Source: an uncultured Lactobacillus sp. (GTDB lineage: Bacteria; Bacillota; Bacilli; Lactobacillales; Lactobacillaceae). From it: a stretch of DNA of 64,000 bases. This document shows, one piece after another, positions 51,651-59,715 of this stretch. The position numbers were made by a program, and so were the translations under genes. The number at the start of each line of letters is the position of its first letter. Position 1 is the first letter of the stretch. The notes under the pieces were generated by a model, which saw only the letters and a list, made by a program, of their open reading frames with translations, had not been told where the DNA came from and did not search any database. Where the stretch lies: the NCBI GenBank assembly GCA_948500755.1, contig CAOOYH010000002.1, positions 1 to 64,000 on the forward strand, given 5' to 3'.

Positions 51651-52379
51651 ATGAAACGTGCAATTGTTTTCGGCGCAACTGGAGGAATAGGTAGTAGTAT
51701 ATGTGAAGATTTAGCCAAAGATGGCTGGTCACTTTATTTACATACTAATTCTAAATGGAATAAGGCATACGAAAAAGCTATAAAGCTAGCTAATGAATAT
51801 CCTAGTCAGGATTTTTTACCTGTAAAATTAGATTTTAATTCCAGTGATGCGGAATTAAAGAAGTTTGTAGATGGGCTTATTCCCGTAAATGCAGTTATTT
51901 TTGCTCAAGGTATTACTGACTATAATTTTGTAGGGACGCAAAAAATGACGATGATGGATAAAATCATTAATATTAATTTGACCGTTCCAATTAAGTTGAC
52001 TCATTTGCTCGAAGATAAGCTTGTTAAGCAAGAATTTAGCCGGATTATTTATTTAGGATCCGTTTATGGGGGCCAAGGGAGCGCCATGGAAGCAGTTTAT
52101 AGTGCTACTAAAGCTGGCTTGAGTCGTTTTAGTCAAGCATATGCTCGCGAAGTGGTTTCAACTAATCTAACTGTTAATGTTTTGGCGCCAGGAGCCGTAG
52201 ACACTCCAATGAATGCAATGTTTTCTGAAGAAACAATTGCCGAAGTTACAGATGAAATTCCAATAGGACGTTTTGCATCTGGTAAGGATATATCATACTG
52301 GGTAAAAGTTATTTTGAATCCTCAAAGTGGTTACTTAACAGGGCAAACTATATATATTAGTGGTGGTTGGCTTTTATAA
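51651..52379 (+). CDS. ymfI: EF-P 5-aminopentanone reductase (YmfI), SDR family
   Basis: In Bacillus YmfI reduces the 5-aminopentanone group on EF-P to 5-aminopentanol, the last step of the Lys32 modification. The 242-residue SDR has the cofactor motif FGATGGIGSSI, and the catalytic Ser, Tyr and Lys are seen in YLGSVYGGQGSAMEAVYSATKAGLSRF (S...YSATK). VNVLAPGAVDTPM and the C-terminal GYLTGQTIYISGGWLL complete the fold. It follows yfmH by four bases, as in Bacillus. FabG-like proteins are close relatives, but context favours YmfI. Confidence 0.9.
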   Translation: MKRAIVFGATGGIGSSICEDLAKDGWSLYLHTNSKWNKAYEKAIKLANEYPSQDFLPVKLDFNSSDAELKKFVDGLIPVNAVIFAQGITDYNFVGTQKMTMMDKIININLTVPIKLTHLLEDKLVKQEFSRIIYLGSVYGGQGSAMEAVYSATKAGLSRFSQAYAREVVSTNLTVNVLAPGAVDTPMNAMFSEETIAEVTDEIPIGRFASGKDISYWVKVILNPQSGYLTGQTIYISGGWLL

Positions 52380-52433
52380 GTTCCAAGTTGATGGTATACT
52401 CAATTTGTTAAACTAAAATTTGAAGAGGTAAAT

Positions 52434-53612
52434 ATGGCAGATATCGGAGATAAATTACGTAGTGCCAGAGAAGCCAAAGGTCTTTCAATTGAAGATATTG
52501 AAAAGGCAACAAAGATTCAAAGTAGATATCTAACTGCGATTGAAGATGATGACTTTGATAAGCTTCCAGGCGACTTTTATGTTAGAGCTTTTATTAGACA
52601 ATACGCACAAGTTGTAGGGCTAGATGGGAAGAAGTTATTAAGCGAATATCAAGAAGACGTTCCTGAATCTAAACCTGATGAATACGTAGAAGATTCTATT
52701 GATAATAAGAGCGAAGAAGTTAAGAAAACTACAGATAATAAGAAGAATTTATGGAAAAATTACTTGCCTAAGATTGCAATTGGGTTAGGAATTATTATTG
52801 TAGTTTTAATCGGTTACGTTCTTTATGCAAGACTTTCGTCCGGTGGTCAAAGAAATAATACCGCAAGCAATAACGTTAAGGTTTCAACTCAAACCAGTAG
52901 TTCTTCATCTTCTAAAAAGTTGGCCACTACTACTAATCCAGTAAAAGTTAGTCGACTTTCAGATAATGAATTTAGAATTACTGGTTTAAAGAGTAACCGT
53001 AATTTGGTAATCAGTGCAGGTGATCAAAATGTTACCTCAACTGTTTCTATTAACGGTATTCCTAAATGGTCACAAACCTTGACTTCAAATCAAAAACATA
53101 CTATTACTCTTCCAAAGGATGCATCTAGAGTTGTTGTTACTTTCAGCAATGATAAGGATACATCAATGAAGATTGCAGGAAAGAAGATCCCTTACACTGT
53201 AAGAAATAGTTACGCTACTCTTACCTTGTTGATTGGAAACGCTAAGAGAAAGTCTACTACTACCCATCATAACAATAGTGGTAATTCAACTAATAATAGT
53301 GCCACTACTAATAATGGCACCAGTTCAGATTCAACTACCACTCATAGTAATAATGGTGGTGCCACTACTAGCTCAAGTTCTAACAACACTACTTCAAATG
53401 AAAATCGTTCTCATGAAAGTAGTAGAACTCAAAGTAGTGCCACTACACAATCTTCCGCTCAAACTCAAAGCAGCAGTTCTGAACGTCATGAAGAAACCCA
53501 AAGCAGTAGTCAACCAACTACCCAACAACAATCAACTGAAAATAACAACAATAATGCTAGATCAGCTGAGAATAATGCAGGTAGCCAAAATACACAACAA
53601 AATAATAAATAA
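52434..53612 (+). CDS. rodZ: RodZ-like helix-turn-helix membrane protein
   Basis: RodZ links the MreB cytoskeleton to cell-wall growth. The 392-residue protein has an N-terminal HTH_25 domain (IGDKLRSAREAKGLSIEDIEKATKIQSRYLTAIEDDDF, quoted in part), one membrane helix (about residues 112-132) and an external DUF4115-like domain (VKVSRLSDNEFRITGLKSNRN). From about residue 280 to the end the chain is a low-complexity Ser/Thr/Asn/Gln tail, unusually long and likely wall-spanning. Its position before pgsA matches ymfM of Bacillus. The tail codons are varied, which argues against simple repeat slippage. Confidence 0.88.
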   Translation: MADIGDKLRSAREAKGLSIEDIEKATKIQSRYLTAIEDDDFDKLPGDFYVRAFIRQYAQVVGLDGKKLLSEYQEDVPESKPDEYVEDSIDNKSEEVKKTTDNKKNLWKNYLPKIAIGLGIIIVVLIGYVLYARLSSGGQRNNTASNNVKVSTQTSSSSSSKKLATTTNPVKVSRLSDNEFRITGLKSNRNLVISAGDQNVTSTVSINGIPKWSQTLTSNQKHTITLPKDASRVVVTFSNDKDTSMKIAGKKIPYTVRNSYATLTLLIGNAKRKSTTTHHNNSGNSTNNSATTNNGTSSDSTTTHSNNGGATTSSSSNNTTSNENRSHESSRTQSSATTQSSAQTQSSSSERHEETQSSSQPTTQQQSTENNNNNARSAENNAGSQNTQQNNK

Positions 53613-53634
53613 TGGAAGGTAAGGGTAGTATAGA

Positions 53635-54213
53635 ATGAATTTACCTAATAAATTAACAATGTTTCGAATCTTTATGATTCCAGTTTTCATGTTGCTTTTA
53701 ATCTTTAGAAATGCAACTGGTGGTTACACAGCACCTACTGGTATTGTGAGCGGAACAACTATTTCTTGGCTTCAAGTGATTGCAATGGTTGTTTTTGCAG
53801 TGGCTTCAGCTACCGATTGGTTAGATGGTCATATTGCACGTGCGCGTCACTTAGTCACTAATTTTGGTAAATTTGCAGATCCTCTTGCTGACAAAATGTT
53901 AACTATGACTGCATTCATCTTCTTGGTAAGTTTGAACTTAGCACCAGCATGGGTGGTTGCAATCATTGTTTGTCGTGAATTGGCAGTTACTGGTCTTCGT
54001 TTAATTGTAGTTGAAAATGATGGTGAAGTTATTGCTGCAAAGATGCCTGGTAAAATTAAAACTACAGCTCAAATGCTCTCTATTATTTTCTTATTAGTAG
54101 GGGATCCTTGGTACATCGGTACTGTATTGCTTTATGTAGCATTAGTATTCGCTATTTACTCAGGATACGATTATTTCCATTCATCATGGGGCGTATTCAA
54201 AGGTTCTATGTAA
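53635..54213 (+). CDS. pgsA: CDP-diacylglycerol-glycerol-3-phosphate 3-phosphatidyltransferase
   Basis: This makes phosphatidylglycerol phosphate in the membrane. The 192-residue protein has about five helices and the complete CDP-alcohol phosphotransferase signature in ATDWLDGHIARARHLVTNFGKFADPLADKM (D-G-x2-A-R-x8-G-x3-D-x3-D). A stretch after the first helix (GGYTAPTGIVSGTTISW) is a longer loop than in Bacillus. The gene ends the ftsK-yfmF-yfmH-ymfI-rodZ series; cinA and recA do not follow here. Confidence 0.95.
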   Translation: MNLPNKLTMFRIFMIPVFMLLLIFRNATGGYTAPTGIVSGTTISWLQVIAMVVFAVASATDWLDGHIARARHLVTNFGKFADPLADKMLTMTAFIFLVSLNLAPAWVVAIIVCRELAVTGLRLIVVENDGEVIAAKMPGKIKTTAQMLSIIFLLVGDPWYIGTVLLYVALVFAIYSGYDYFHSSWGVFKGSM

Positions 54214-54215
54214 TA

Positions 54216-54242
54216 AAAACTGGCTTTATGCCAGTTTTTTTG
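54216..54242 (+). terminator. Terminator of pgsA
   Basis: AAAACTGGC/GCCAGTTTT is a perfect nine-bp stem followed by T residues. Confidence 0.85.
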
Positions 54243-54316
54243 TGCATTAAATTAGGGATGAAAGTGTTTTCTTGTTAAAATGTAATTAAGTGTCTATCTT
54301 AAGAAAGGAAAAATCA

Positions 54317-54784
54317 ATGAAGTATTCAGAAACAAAAGAAATATTGAATCAATTAGTAGCAGACTTAAGTCAATTACATATGGTTGTTCATCAGCATCAC
54401 TGGTATATGCGTGGGAGTCGTTTTTTGACATTGCATCCCTACCTTGATGAAGTAATGGATGAGTTAGATTCACAACTTGATTTTGTAGCCGAAAGATTAG
54501 TGACTTTAGATGGTTCACCTGTTTCTACATTGAGTGAAATTGCTAAAATGACTAAAATTCCAGATGAAAAAGGCAATTGGGATGAAACAATTGATGAGAG
54601 ATATGCCAAGATTATTGATGGGTATCGTTATTTAGATAAGCTTTACGAAAAAGGAATTGAAGTTAGCGATAAAGAAGGGGATGCTTCTACTAATGACATG
54701 TTGACTGGCTTCCATACTGCAATTGAAAAGAGAATTTGGATGATGTCTGCAGAACTTGGCAAAGCTCCCAACATTGATCGTTAA
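54317..54784 (+). CDS. dps: Dps-family DNA-protecting ferritin
   Basis: This is a dodecameric iron-storage and DNA-protecting protein. The 155-residue protein keeps the ferroxidase residues in HQHHWYMRGSRFLTLHPYLDEVMDELDSQLDFVAERLVTLDG: His, then Asp-Glu, and A-E-R. The ATG at 54317 follows AAGAAAGGA; an ATG at 54290 in frame has no ribosome site. It has its own promoter region and terminator. It probably takes part in peroxide defence, important in catalase-free lactobacilli. Confidence 0.92.
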   Translation: MKYSETKEILNQLVADLSQLHMVVHQHHWYMRGSRFLTLHPYLDEVMDELDSQLDFVAERLVTLDGSPVSTLSEIAKMTKIPDEKGNWDETIDERYAKIIDGYRYLDKLYEKGIEVSDKEGDASTNDMLTGFHTAIEKRIWMMSAELGKAPNIDR

Positions 54785-54793
54785 TTACTTTTT

Positions 54794-54824
54794 GCGTCAG
54801 CATAATTGCTGGCGCTATTTTTTT
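54794..54824 (+). terminator. Terminator of dps
   Basis: GCGTCAGC and GCTGGCGC pair with one G-U, and T residues follow. Confidence 0.75.
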
Positions 54825-54884
54825 CAATATTTTGTTATAATGGATCTAATAATGAGTTTCGCATTTTAAAGAAGGAAAAAATTA

Positions 54885-55805
54885 ATGAAAAGAATTGTAG
54901 TTATTGGATCAAGTAATGTCGATACCACTTTACATGTAGAAGATTTTCCCAAACCTGGTGAAACTATCAATGCTAGTGAGGTTTCAATTGCAGGTGGTGG
55001 AAAAGGCGCTAATCAAGCTATTGCAGCAGCTAAAAGTGGAGCTAACACCTATTTTATTAGTCGGGTAGGGGAAGATAGTTTTGGCGAATTCATCATGAAT
55101 CAATTGAAAAGCTATGGTGTATCTTTAGACTATCTTGAAACAACTCAAGGTCAAAAAACTGGACATGCTTATATTACTTTAAATGAAAAAGGACAAAATA
55201 ACATCATTATTGATCATGGAGCCAATTATAGTTTAAGTAGTGCAGATATTGATGCAGCAAATGATTTAATGGATCAAGCTGATTGTGTAATTGCTCAATT
55301 TGAAACACCAATTAAAGCTACTATCGAAGCTTTTAAAATTGCTAAGAAAAAAGGTGCAGTTACAATTTTGAATCCAGCACCAGCAATTGAGAAGATTCCT
55401 ACTGAACTTCTTAAGCATACTGATTTAATTACTCCTAATGAAACTGAAAGTGCCAAAATAACTGGAATTGAGATTAAAAGTGATGCTGATTTGGTCATTA
55501 ATGCGCAAAAACTTCATGATTTAGGAGTTAAGAATGTTGTAATTACTTACGGTGATAAGGGTGCTTATATTTCTTCACAAAAGATTCAAAAACTTGTGCC
55601 TCCCTTTAAGGTAGATGCAGTTGATACGACAGGCGCTGGTGATACATTTATTGGCTTTTTGGCAGGAAATTTGAAGAAGGATTTATCTAATTTAGAAGAA
55701 GCAGCAAAGATCGCCAGTCGCGCATCTTCAATTGCCGTTCAGCGTCTTGGTGCGCAACCTTCAATTCCTACTGCTAAAGAAGTACAAGATTTAATGGAGA
55801 ATTAA
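54885..55805 (+). CDS. rbsK: Ribokinase
   Basis: This phosphorylates ribose to ribose 5-phosphate. The 306-residue PfkB-family enzyme has the start signature VVIGSSNVDTTLHVEDFPKPGETI, GGGKGANQAIAAAKSG and the C-terminal anion hole and catalytic base DTTGAGDTFIGFLAGNL. It lies one base before rpiA, so the product is passed straight to the isomerase. No ribose transporter gene is adjacent; ribose can come from the nucleoside hydrolase encoded further on. Confidence 0.95.
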   Translation: MKRIVVIGSSNVDTTLHVEDFPKPGETINASEVSIAGGGKGANQAIAAAKSGANTYFISRVGEDSFGEFIMNQLKSYGVSLDYLETTQGQKTGHAYITLNEKGQNNIIIDHGANYSLSSADIDAANDLMDQADCVIAQFETPIKATIEAFKIAKKKGAVTILNPAPAIEKIPTELLKHTDLITPNETESAKITGIEIKSDADLVINAQKLHDLGVKNVVITYGDKGAYISSQKIQKLVPPFKVDAVDTTGAGDTFIGFLAGNLKKDLSNLEEAAKIASRASSIAVQRLGAQPSIPTAKEVQDLMEN

Positions 55806-55806
55806 A

Positions 55807-56502
55807 ATGGACAAACAAAAACAAGATGAATTAAAAAAAGAAGCTGCCACTAAAGCAGCCATGATGGTTGAAAGAGACTCTGTTTTGGGAGTTGGAACTG
55901 GTTCGACAGTTGCATTTTTTATTGATGCTTTAGGTAGAAGAAAAGAAGAAGAGAACTTCTCTTTAAAGCACATTGTGACTACTAGTAATCGCAGTAAAAA
56001 ACAACTTGAAAGCTTGGGCTTTAAAGTAGATGAACTTAGTGATATTGACCAAGCTGATTTAACTGTTGATGGTGCTGATCGCGTTGACGATGAATTAAAT
56101 GGCATCAAAGGCGGTGGAGGCGCTTTAACTTTAGAAAAAAACGTGGCAATTAACTCTAAGAAGATCATTTGGATTGTTGATGAATCTAAACTTGTTGATC
56201 GCTTGGGCGACTTTCCTCTTCCGGTAGAAGTTTTACCAATTTCTTGTGAACAAAACTTCAGAAGATTCCAAGAAGAAGGCTTAAAGCCACAATGGCGCTT
56301 AGATGAAAATGGAAATCGATATGTAACCCACTACGGTAATTACATTATTGATTTGGCAATTGATCCAATCCCGGTTCCACATGCTTTAGCCGATTATTTA
56401 GATCACACTGTAGGTGTTGTAGAACATGGTTTATTCCTTGATATGTGTGATGAAGTAATTATTGCTCATAGCAATGGTGAAATTGAAGAAAAAAAGAGAT
56501 AA
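55807..56502 (+). CDS. rpiA: Ribose-5-phosphate isomerase A
   Basis: This converts ribose 5-phosphate and ribulose 5-phosphate. The 231-residue protein shows GVGTGSTVAFFIDALG (phosphate loop), TSNRSKKQLESLG, the active-site VDGADRVDDELNGIKGGGGAL and DESKLVDRLGDFPLPVEVLP. It lies downstream of rbsK in the same operon and ends at a terminator. It links ribose to the phosphoketolase encoded at 59.7 kb, via an epimerase not seen in this window. Confidence 0.95.
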   Translation: MDKQKQDELKKEAATKAAMMVERDSVLGVGTGSTVAFFIDALGRRKEEENFSLKHIVTTSNRSKKQLESLGFKVDELSDIDQADLTVDGADRVDDELNGIKGGGGALTLEKNVAINSKKIIWIVDESKLVDRLGDFPLPVEVLPISCEQNFRRFQEEGLKPQWRLDENGNRYVTHYGNYIIDLAIDPIPVPHALADYLDHTVGVVEHGLFLDMCDEVIIAHSNGEIEEKKR

Positions 56503-56508
56503 ATTTTT

Positions 56509-56544
56509 AAAGAAAGTCATTAGAAGATGGCTTTCTTTTTTTGA
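56509..56544 (+). terminator. Terminator of rbsK-rpiA
   Basis: AAAGAAAGTCAT pairs with ATGGCTTTCTTT (one G-U pair), followed by T residues. Confidence 0.78.
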
Positions 56545-56605
56545 AACTAACCCCAAGTTTTTCTGGTATGATGGAAGTAACACTAACTTTGAAAGGAAAA
56601 TTTAG

Positions 56606-57529
56606 ATGACTAAAAAGCCATTAATTATTTCAACTGATCCAGGTATTGATGATATTGCAGCGATGACGATTAGTCTTTTTGCAAAAGAATTAGATGTCAG
56701 AATGATTGTTCCCACTTGGGGCAATGTTGCTTTGAACTATACTTTGCAAAATACTCTTAACTTAGAAAAATTCCTCAACACTAAGGTTCCAGTTGTTGTG
56801 GGAGCTAATCAGCCCCTAGTTCGTCCAGCCATTAGTGCAGCTTCTGTTCACGGAAAAACAGGAATTGCTGGATTTGAATTTCCAACGGCTGACAAGAGTT
56901 TGGTTAGACCAGGTCTTGCAGCAACTTTAATGTATAAAGAAATTAAAAATAGTTCAGAAAAGGTAACTTTACTTGGAATTGGACCTTTAACAGATTATGC
57001 GCTTTTGTTTAAGCAATACCCAGATGTGGTTGATAACATTGAAGAAGTTGTAATTATGGGTGCAAATATCGGCCGTGGTAATCACAGTCCATTAGCAGAA
57101 TATAACATTGCCGGCGATCCAGAAGCGGCCCAAGTTGTCTTTCACAGCGGTTTAAAGATGAAAGTAGCGCCGCTTGAAATTGGAAATAAAGCGCACGTGA
57201 CTCAAGAACAAATGAAAGAAATTAAGGCTTGCGGTAAAGTTGGCGACATGCTTTATTCAATGTTTTCAAATATTCATGAACCGGACGGTGATCCGCGAAT
57301 TAAGATTTTTGATCCAACCGCTGTAGGCCTGATTTTATGCCCAGAAGCCTTTACTTTGAAACAAGCGGATGTTGAAATTGAGCTTGCTGGTCGGTATACT
57401 TCAGGAGCAAGTGTAATTGATTTTATGAGTAAGACGCCAAATGCAGAAGTAGCAGTTGATGTTGACGTGGATAAATTTGCAGATTGGTTTATTAAAAGTA
57501 TTCAAAATGCTGAACAGGAAAGAAAATAA
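56606..57529 (+). CDS. Nucleoside hydrolase (inosine/uridine-preferring family)
   Basis: This splits ribonucleosides to ribose and free base in the cytoplasm. The 307-residue protein starts PLIISTDPGIDDIAAM, the D-x-D-like calcium and ribose motif (here TDPGIDD). VVIMGANIGRGNHSPLAEYNIAGDPEAAQVV and the late DPTAVGLI Asp follow the family pattern. It is translationally coupled to a GntR-type regulator (stop and start overlap by one base). Which nucleosides it prefers cannot be read by eye. Confidence 0.92.
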   Translation: MTKKPLIISTDPGIDDIAAMTISLFAKELDVRMIVPTWGNVALNYTLQNTLNLEKFLNTKVPVVVGANQPLVRPAISAASVHGKTGIAGFEFPTADKSLVRPGLAATLMYKEIKNSSEKVTLLGIGPLTDYALLFKQYPDVVDNIEEVVIMGANIGRGNHSPLAEYNIAGDPEAAQVVFHSGLKMKVAPLEIGNKAHVTQEQMKEIKACGKVGDMLYSMFSNIHEPDGDPRIKIFDPTAVGLILCPEAFTLKQADVEIELAGRYTSGASVIDFMSKTPNAEVAVDVDVDKFADWFIKSIQNAEQERK

Positions 57530-58254
57530 TGGCAGACTTTGTTTATCGCAGTGTAATGCATGATATTAAACAAAATATTTTAAATGGCAATTATAAAGGG
57601 ATGCGGCTTCCTGACGAGCGCAGCTTAGCCGAATCTTATCAAGTTAGTCGTTCTTCGATGAAACGAGCTCTGGGACTTTTAGCAGACCAGGGAATTGTTT
57701 TTAAGAAAAGAGGGAGTGGAACCTTCATTAACCCTTTATACCTTAAAAATCAGGCTCTTTTTCGCTATGAGGGGTCTAATTTAGGATTAACTGATAGTTT
57801 TAAGATGCCGGGCAAAAAGCAAAGTGTTAAATTGCTTGATTTTCACGTGATTAAGGCTTCCCCTGAAATTGCTCAAGATTTGTTCTTAAATGAAAATGAT
57901 TTTGTTTATGAATTTAAACGATTGCGTTTCCTTGATAAACAACCGTTTTTAATTGAAACTGGTTATTTGCCAATTAAAATTATGCCTGAACTCAAGCCGG
58001 AAACTTTGCAAGGATCTTTGTTTAATTATTTAGAAGATAAAGAAAATAAAACTGTTACTAAGTCTTTCTTGAATATTACAGTTGAACCATCAAATAAAGA
58101 AGACCAAAAAGAAATGAATTTAAAATTGACTGAACCTGTTGGGGTCATGGAAGGAATTTTCTTTTTGGATGATGGAACTCCTTTTGAAGTTTCAAATATG
58201 CGTGTGCATTATAAATATATGCGTTTCAATACTTTTGTAAATTTAGATAGATAA
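57529..58254 (+). CDS. GntR-family regulator (HutC/UTRA type)
   Basis: This encodes 241 residues. The N-terminal winged helix is MRLPDERSLAESYQVSRSSMKRALGLLADQGIVFKKRGSGTFI (in parts). The C-terminal UTRA effector domain is seen in YEFKRLRFLDKQPFLIETGYLPI and PFEVSNMRVHYKYMRF. It is co-transcribed with the nucleoside hydrolase, so it probably senses a sugar phosphate or nucleoside linked to that pathway. No clear operator was picked out upstream of 56606. Confidence 0.88.
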   Translation: MADFVYRSVMHDIKQNILNGNYKGMRLPDERSLAESYQVSRSSMKRALGLLADQGIVFKKRGSGTFINPLYLKNQALFRYEGSNLGLTDSFKMPGKKQSVKLLDFHVIKASPEIAQDLFLNENDFVYEFKRLRFLDKQPFLIETGYLPIKIMPELKPETLQGSLFNYLEDKENKTVTKSFLNITVEPSNKEDQKEMNLKLTEPVGVMEGIFFLDDGTPFEVSNMRVHYKYMRFNTFVNLDR

Positions 58255-58255
58255 G

Positions 58256-58284
58256 AAAAATGAGCCCCTAGAAGCTCATTTTTT
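58256..58284. terminator. Terminator between the GntR and immunity genes
   Basis: AAAAATGAGC and GCTCATTTTT around a short loop have A and T tails, between convergent genes. Confidence 0.7.
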
Positions 58285-58306
58285 GATCTAAAAGGGGAAA
58301 ATTCAA

Positions 58307-58672
58307 TTACGCATTTTCAAATTGAGTAACGTCATCCAGAGGACAAGTGTAGACGTAAGACAAATTTATGTACTTAGTTTGTTCACTTAATGTCTGCATA
58401 ATTTTTTGTTGGACTGAGGATAAACGTAAATGCTTGAGCACTACGCGAGCTTGAATGTACATAACCAACTTACTGGTATATTCCAACGGATGATCATCGC
58501 TATCAAATTTACGCATTACTAAGCCGATTGCATCCCTAATCTGGCGATATTTATCAATATTGAGTTCGTTATAAGTATCGTTGAAAAAACTTTGATAAAA
58601 CTTATCTAATTCATTGTAAACTTTGTTTTTTTGATCATTTTGGTTAGATTTAAAAAAGCTGAAACTAAACAT
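58307..58672 (-). CDS. Enterocin A immunity-like protein (orphan bacteriocin immunity)
   Basis: This encodes 121 residues, helical and cytoplasmic. Its pattern DKYRQIRDAI, PLEYTSKLVMYIQARVVL, LSSVQQKIMQTLSEQ and the end DDVTQF parallels the enterocin A immunity family (PLINRLVNYLYF, YQEELIRNLSE, DKSQF) in order and spacing. Such four-helix proteins protect cells from class IIa bacteriocins. No bacteriocin precursor with a double-glycine leader or export gene was found next to it. It starts five bases after the deoR stop with AAAGGAGT inside the deoR end, so the two are co-translated. Family assignment is from memory of the sequence pattern. Confidence 0.6.
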   Translation of the reverse strand: MFSFSFFKSNQNDQKNKVYNELDKFYQSFFNDTYNELNIDKYRQIRDAIGLVMRKFDSDDHPLEYTSKLVMYIQARVVLKHLRLSSVQQKIMQTLSEQTKYINLSYVYTCPLDDVTQFENA

Positions 58673-58677
58673 ATCAA

Positions 58678-59442
58678 TTACTCCTTTAAAACTGAAATAA
58701 TTTGAGTATGAGAATCAAAATAGCTCTTCTTTTCCTTGGCAAGAGGAGAATCAGTGATTAAAACATCGATCTTGTCTAAACCAATTGATTTAAATGGAGC
58801 AGAATTTTGATTTTCAAATTTATAATTTTCGGCAATTAAAACGACTAAATTAGAATGCTCAGCCGCAATTTTAACGATATTCGCATCGCTCATATTCGGC
58901 ATGTAAATCCCATCTTTGTTAATGCTGGCTGTCCCGATAAAAGCAGTATTAAAGCGGATTCGACGCAAAGTATCAAGTGCAGCTTCCGAAAAGATAAAGC
59001 GTTGTTCTTTATTGATTACGCCACCCAGTAATCTGATTTTAGGGAGGGAAGATTCCATCATATTCAATGCATTATCTATTGAATTAGTAACTACTTGTAA
59101 ATTCATGCCATTAATTAAAGGACACATAAGTTTTAAAGTGGTGGATGATCCAATAAAATCGCATTGGCCTGGATGAATGAATTTTTTAGCCATTTTAGCC
59201 ATTTTGTTTTTAACTGGAGATTGAATCTGATTACGAGCAAGAAAATCAGGCACATTATTTTGATTGATTTCCATTAAGCCACCATGAATTCTAATTGCCT
59301 GGCCAGTAGTGGTTAATCGGAGCACATCTCTTCTTGCTGTATCAAAGGATACTTGAAAATGTTGAGCCAATTGACGAGTAGTCAATTTATGCTCTTTTTT
59401 CAATAATTTCTTGATTTCTGCAATTCTTTCTTCTTGATTCAT
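58678..59442 (-). CDS. DeoR/GlpR-family sugar-phosphate regulator
   Basis: This encodes 254 residues. The HTH is KKEHKLTTRQLAQHFQVSFDTARRDVLRLTTTGQAIRIHGG (in parts), typical of DeoR. The effector domain has IGSSTTLKLMCPLI and FIGTASINKDGIYMPN, the phosphosugar-isomerase-like fold. The ATG at 59442 is preceded by TTGGAGAG; an ATG at 59469 is in frame but lacks a ribosome site. It is divergent from xpk across 250 bp and is a candidate to control xpk or the ribose genes. Confidence 0.88.
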   Translation of the reverse strand: MNQEERIAEIKKLLKKEHKLTTRQLAQHFQVSFDTARRDVLRLTTTGQAIRIHGGLMEINQNNVPDFLARNQIQSPVKNKMAKMAKKFIHPGQCDFIGSSTTLKLMCPLINGMNLQVVTNSIDNALNMMESSLPKIRLLGGVINKEQRFIFSEAALDTLRRIRFNTAFIGTASINKDGIYMPNMSDANIVKIAAEHSNLVVLIAENYKFENQNSAPFKSIGLDKIDVLITDSPLAKEKKSYFDSHTQIISVLKE

Positions 59443-59617
59443 TTTTCTCTCCAATTCATAATCTAACATAATAAAAAATTGTTTTAAGTGTTTATCTGTA
59501 TTATATATTTATAATTCTGTATATGTAAGTATATGTGAGTAGAAATACTGATTGAAAAATTTAAAATGCTATAATGGTGAGGTTTCCGTATAAGTGTTTT
59601 ATCTTATATTCTTTTGT

Positions 59618-59675
59618 AAAATTGGGTGGTACCAATTTTCAAAATAGTTGAACTTTTGTGAGAAATTGGTATTAT
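59618..59675 (+). promoter_or_regulatory. xpk promoter with upstream inverted repeat
   Basis: AAAATTGG-6-CCAATTTT (59618-59625 and 59632-59639) is a perfect inverted repeat eight bases upstream of a TTGAAC -35 (59648-59653), paired with a TATTAT -10 (59670-59675, 16-bp spacer). A further half-site AAATTGG (59663-59669) lies in the spacer. This looks like a regulator-binding arrangement, perhaps for the divergent DeoR. Confidence 0.5.
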
Positions 59676-59715
59676 TATAACTGTAGACAAAAAGTTTTCT
59701 CAAAGGAGAATAAAA

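Noticed and set aside
53233..53622. Alternative frame of 129 codons inside the rodZ tail
   Set aside because: It arises from the low-complexity codons of the rodZ tail and has no ribosome site or family match.
59618..59640. Possible second T-box (GGGTGGTACC) upstream of xpk
   Set aside because: Only the short GGTGGTACC resemblance is present; there is no stem I, no specifier loop and no terminator, and the bases form a simple inverted repeat next to a promoter.
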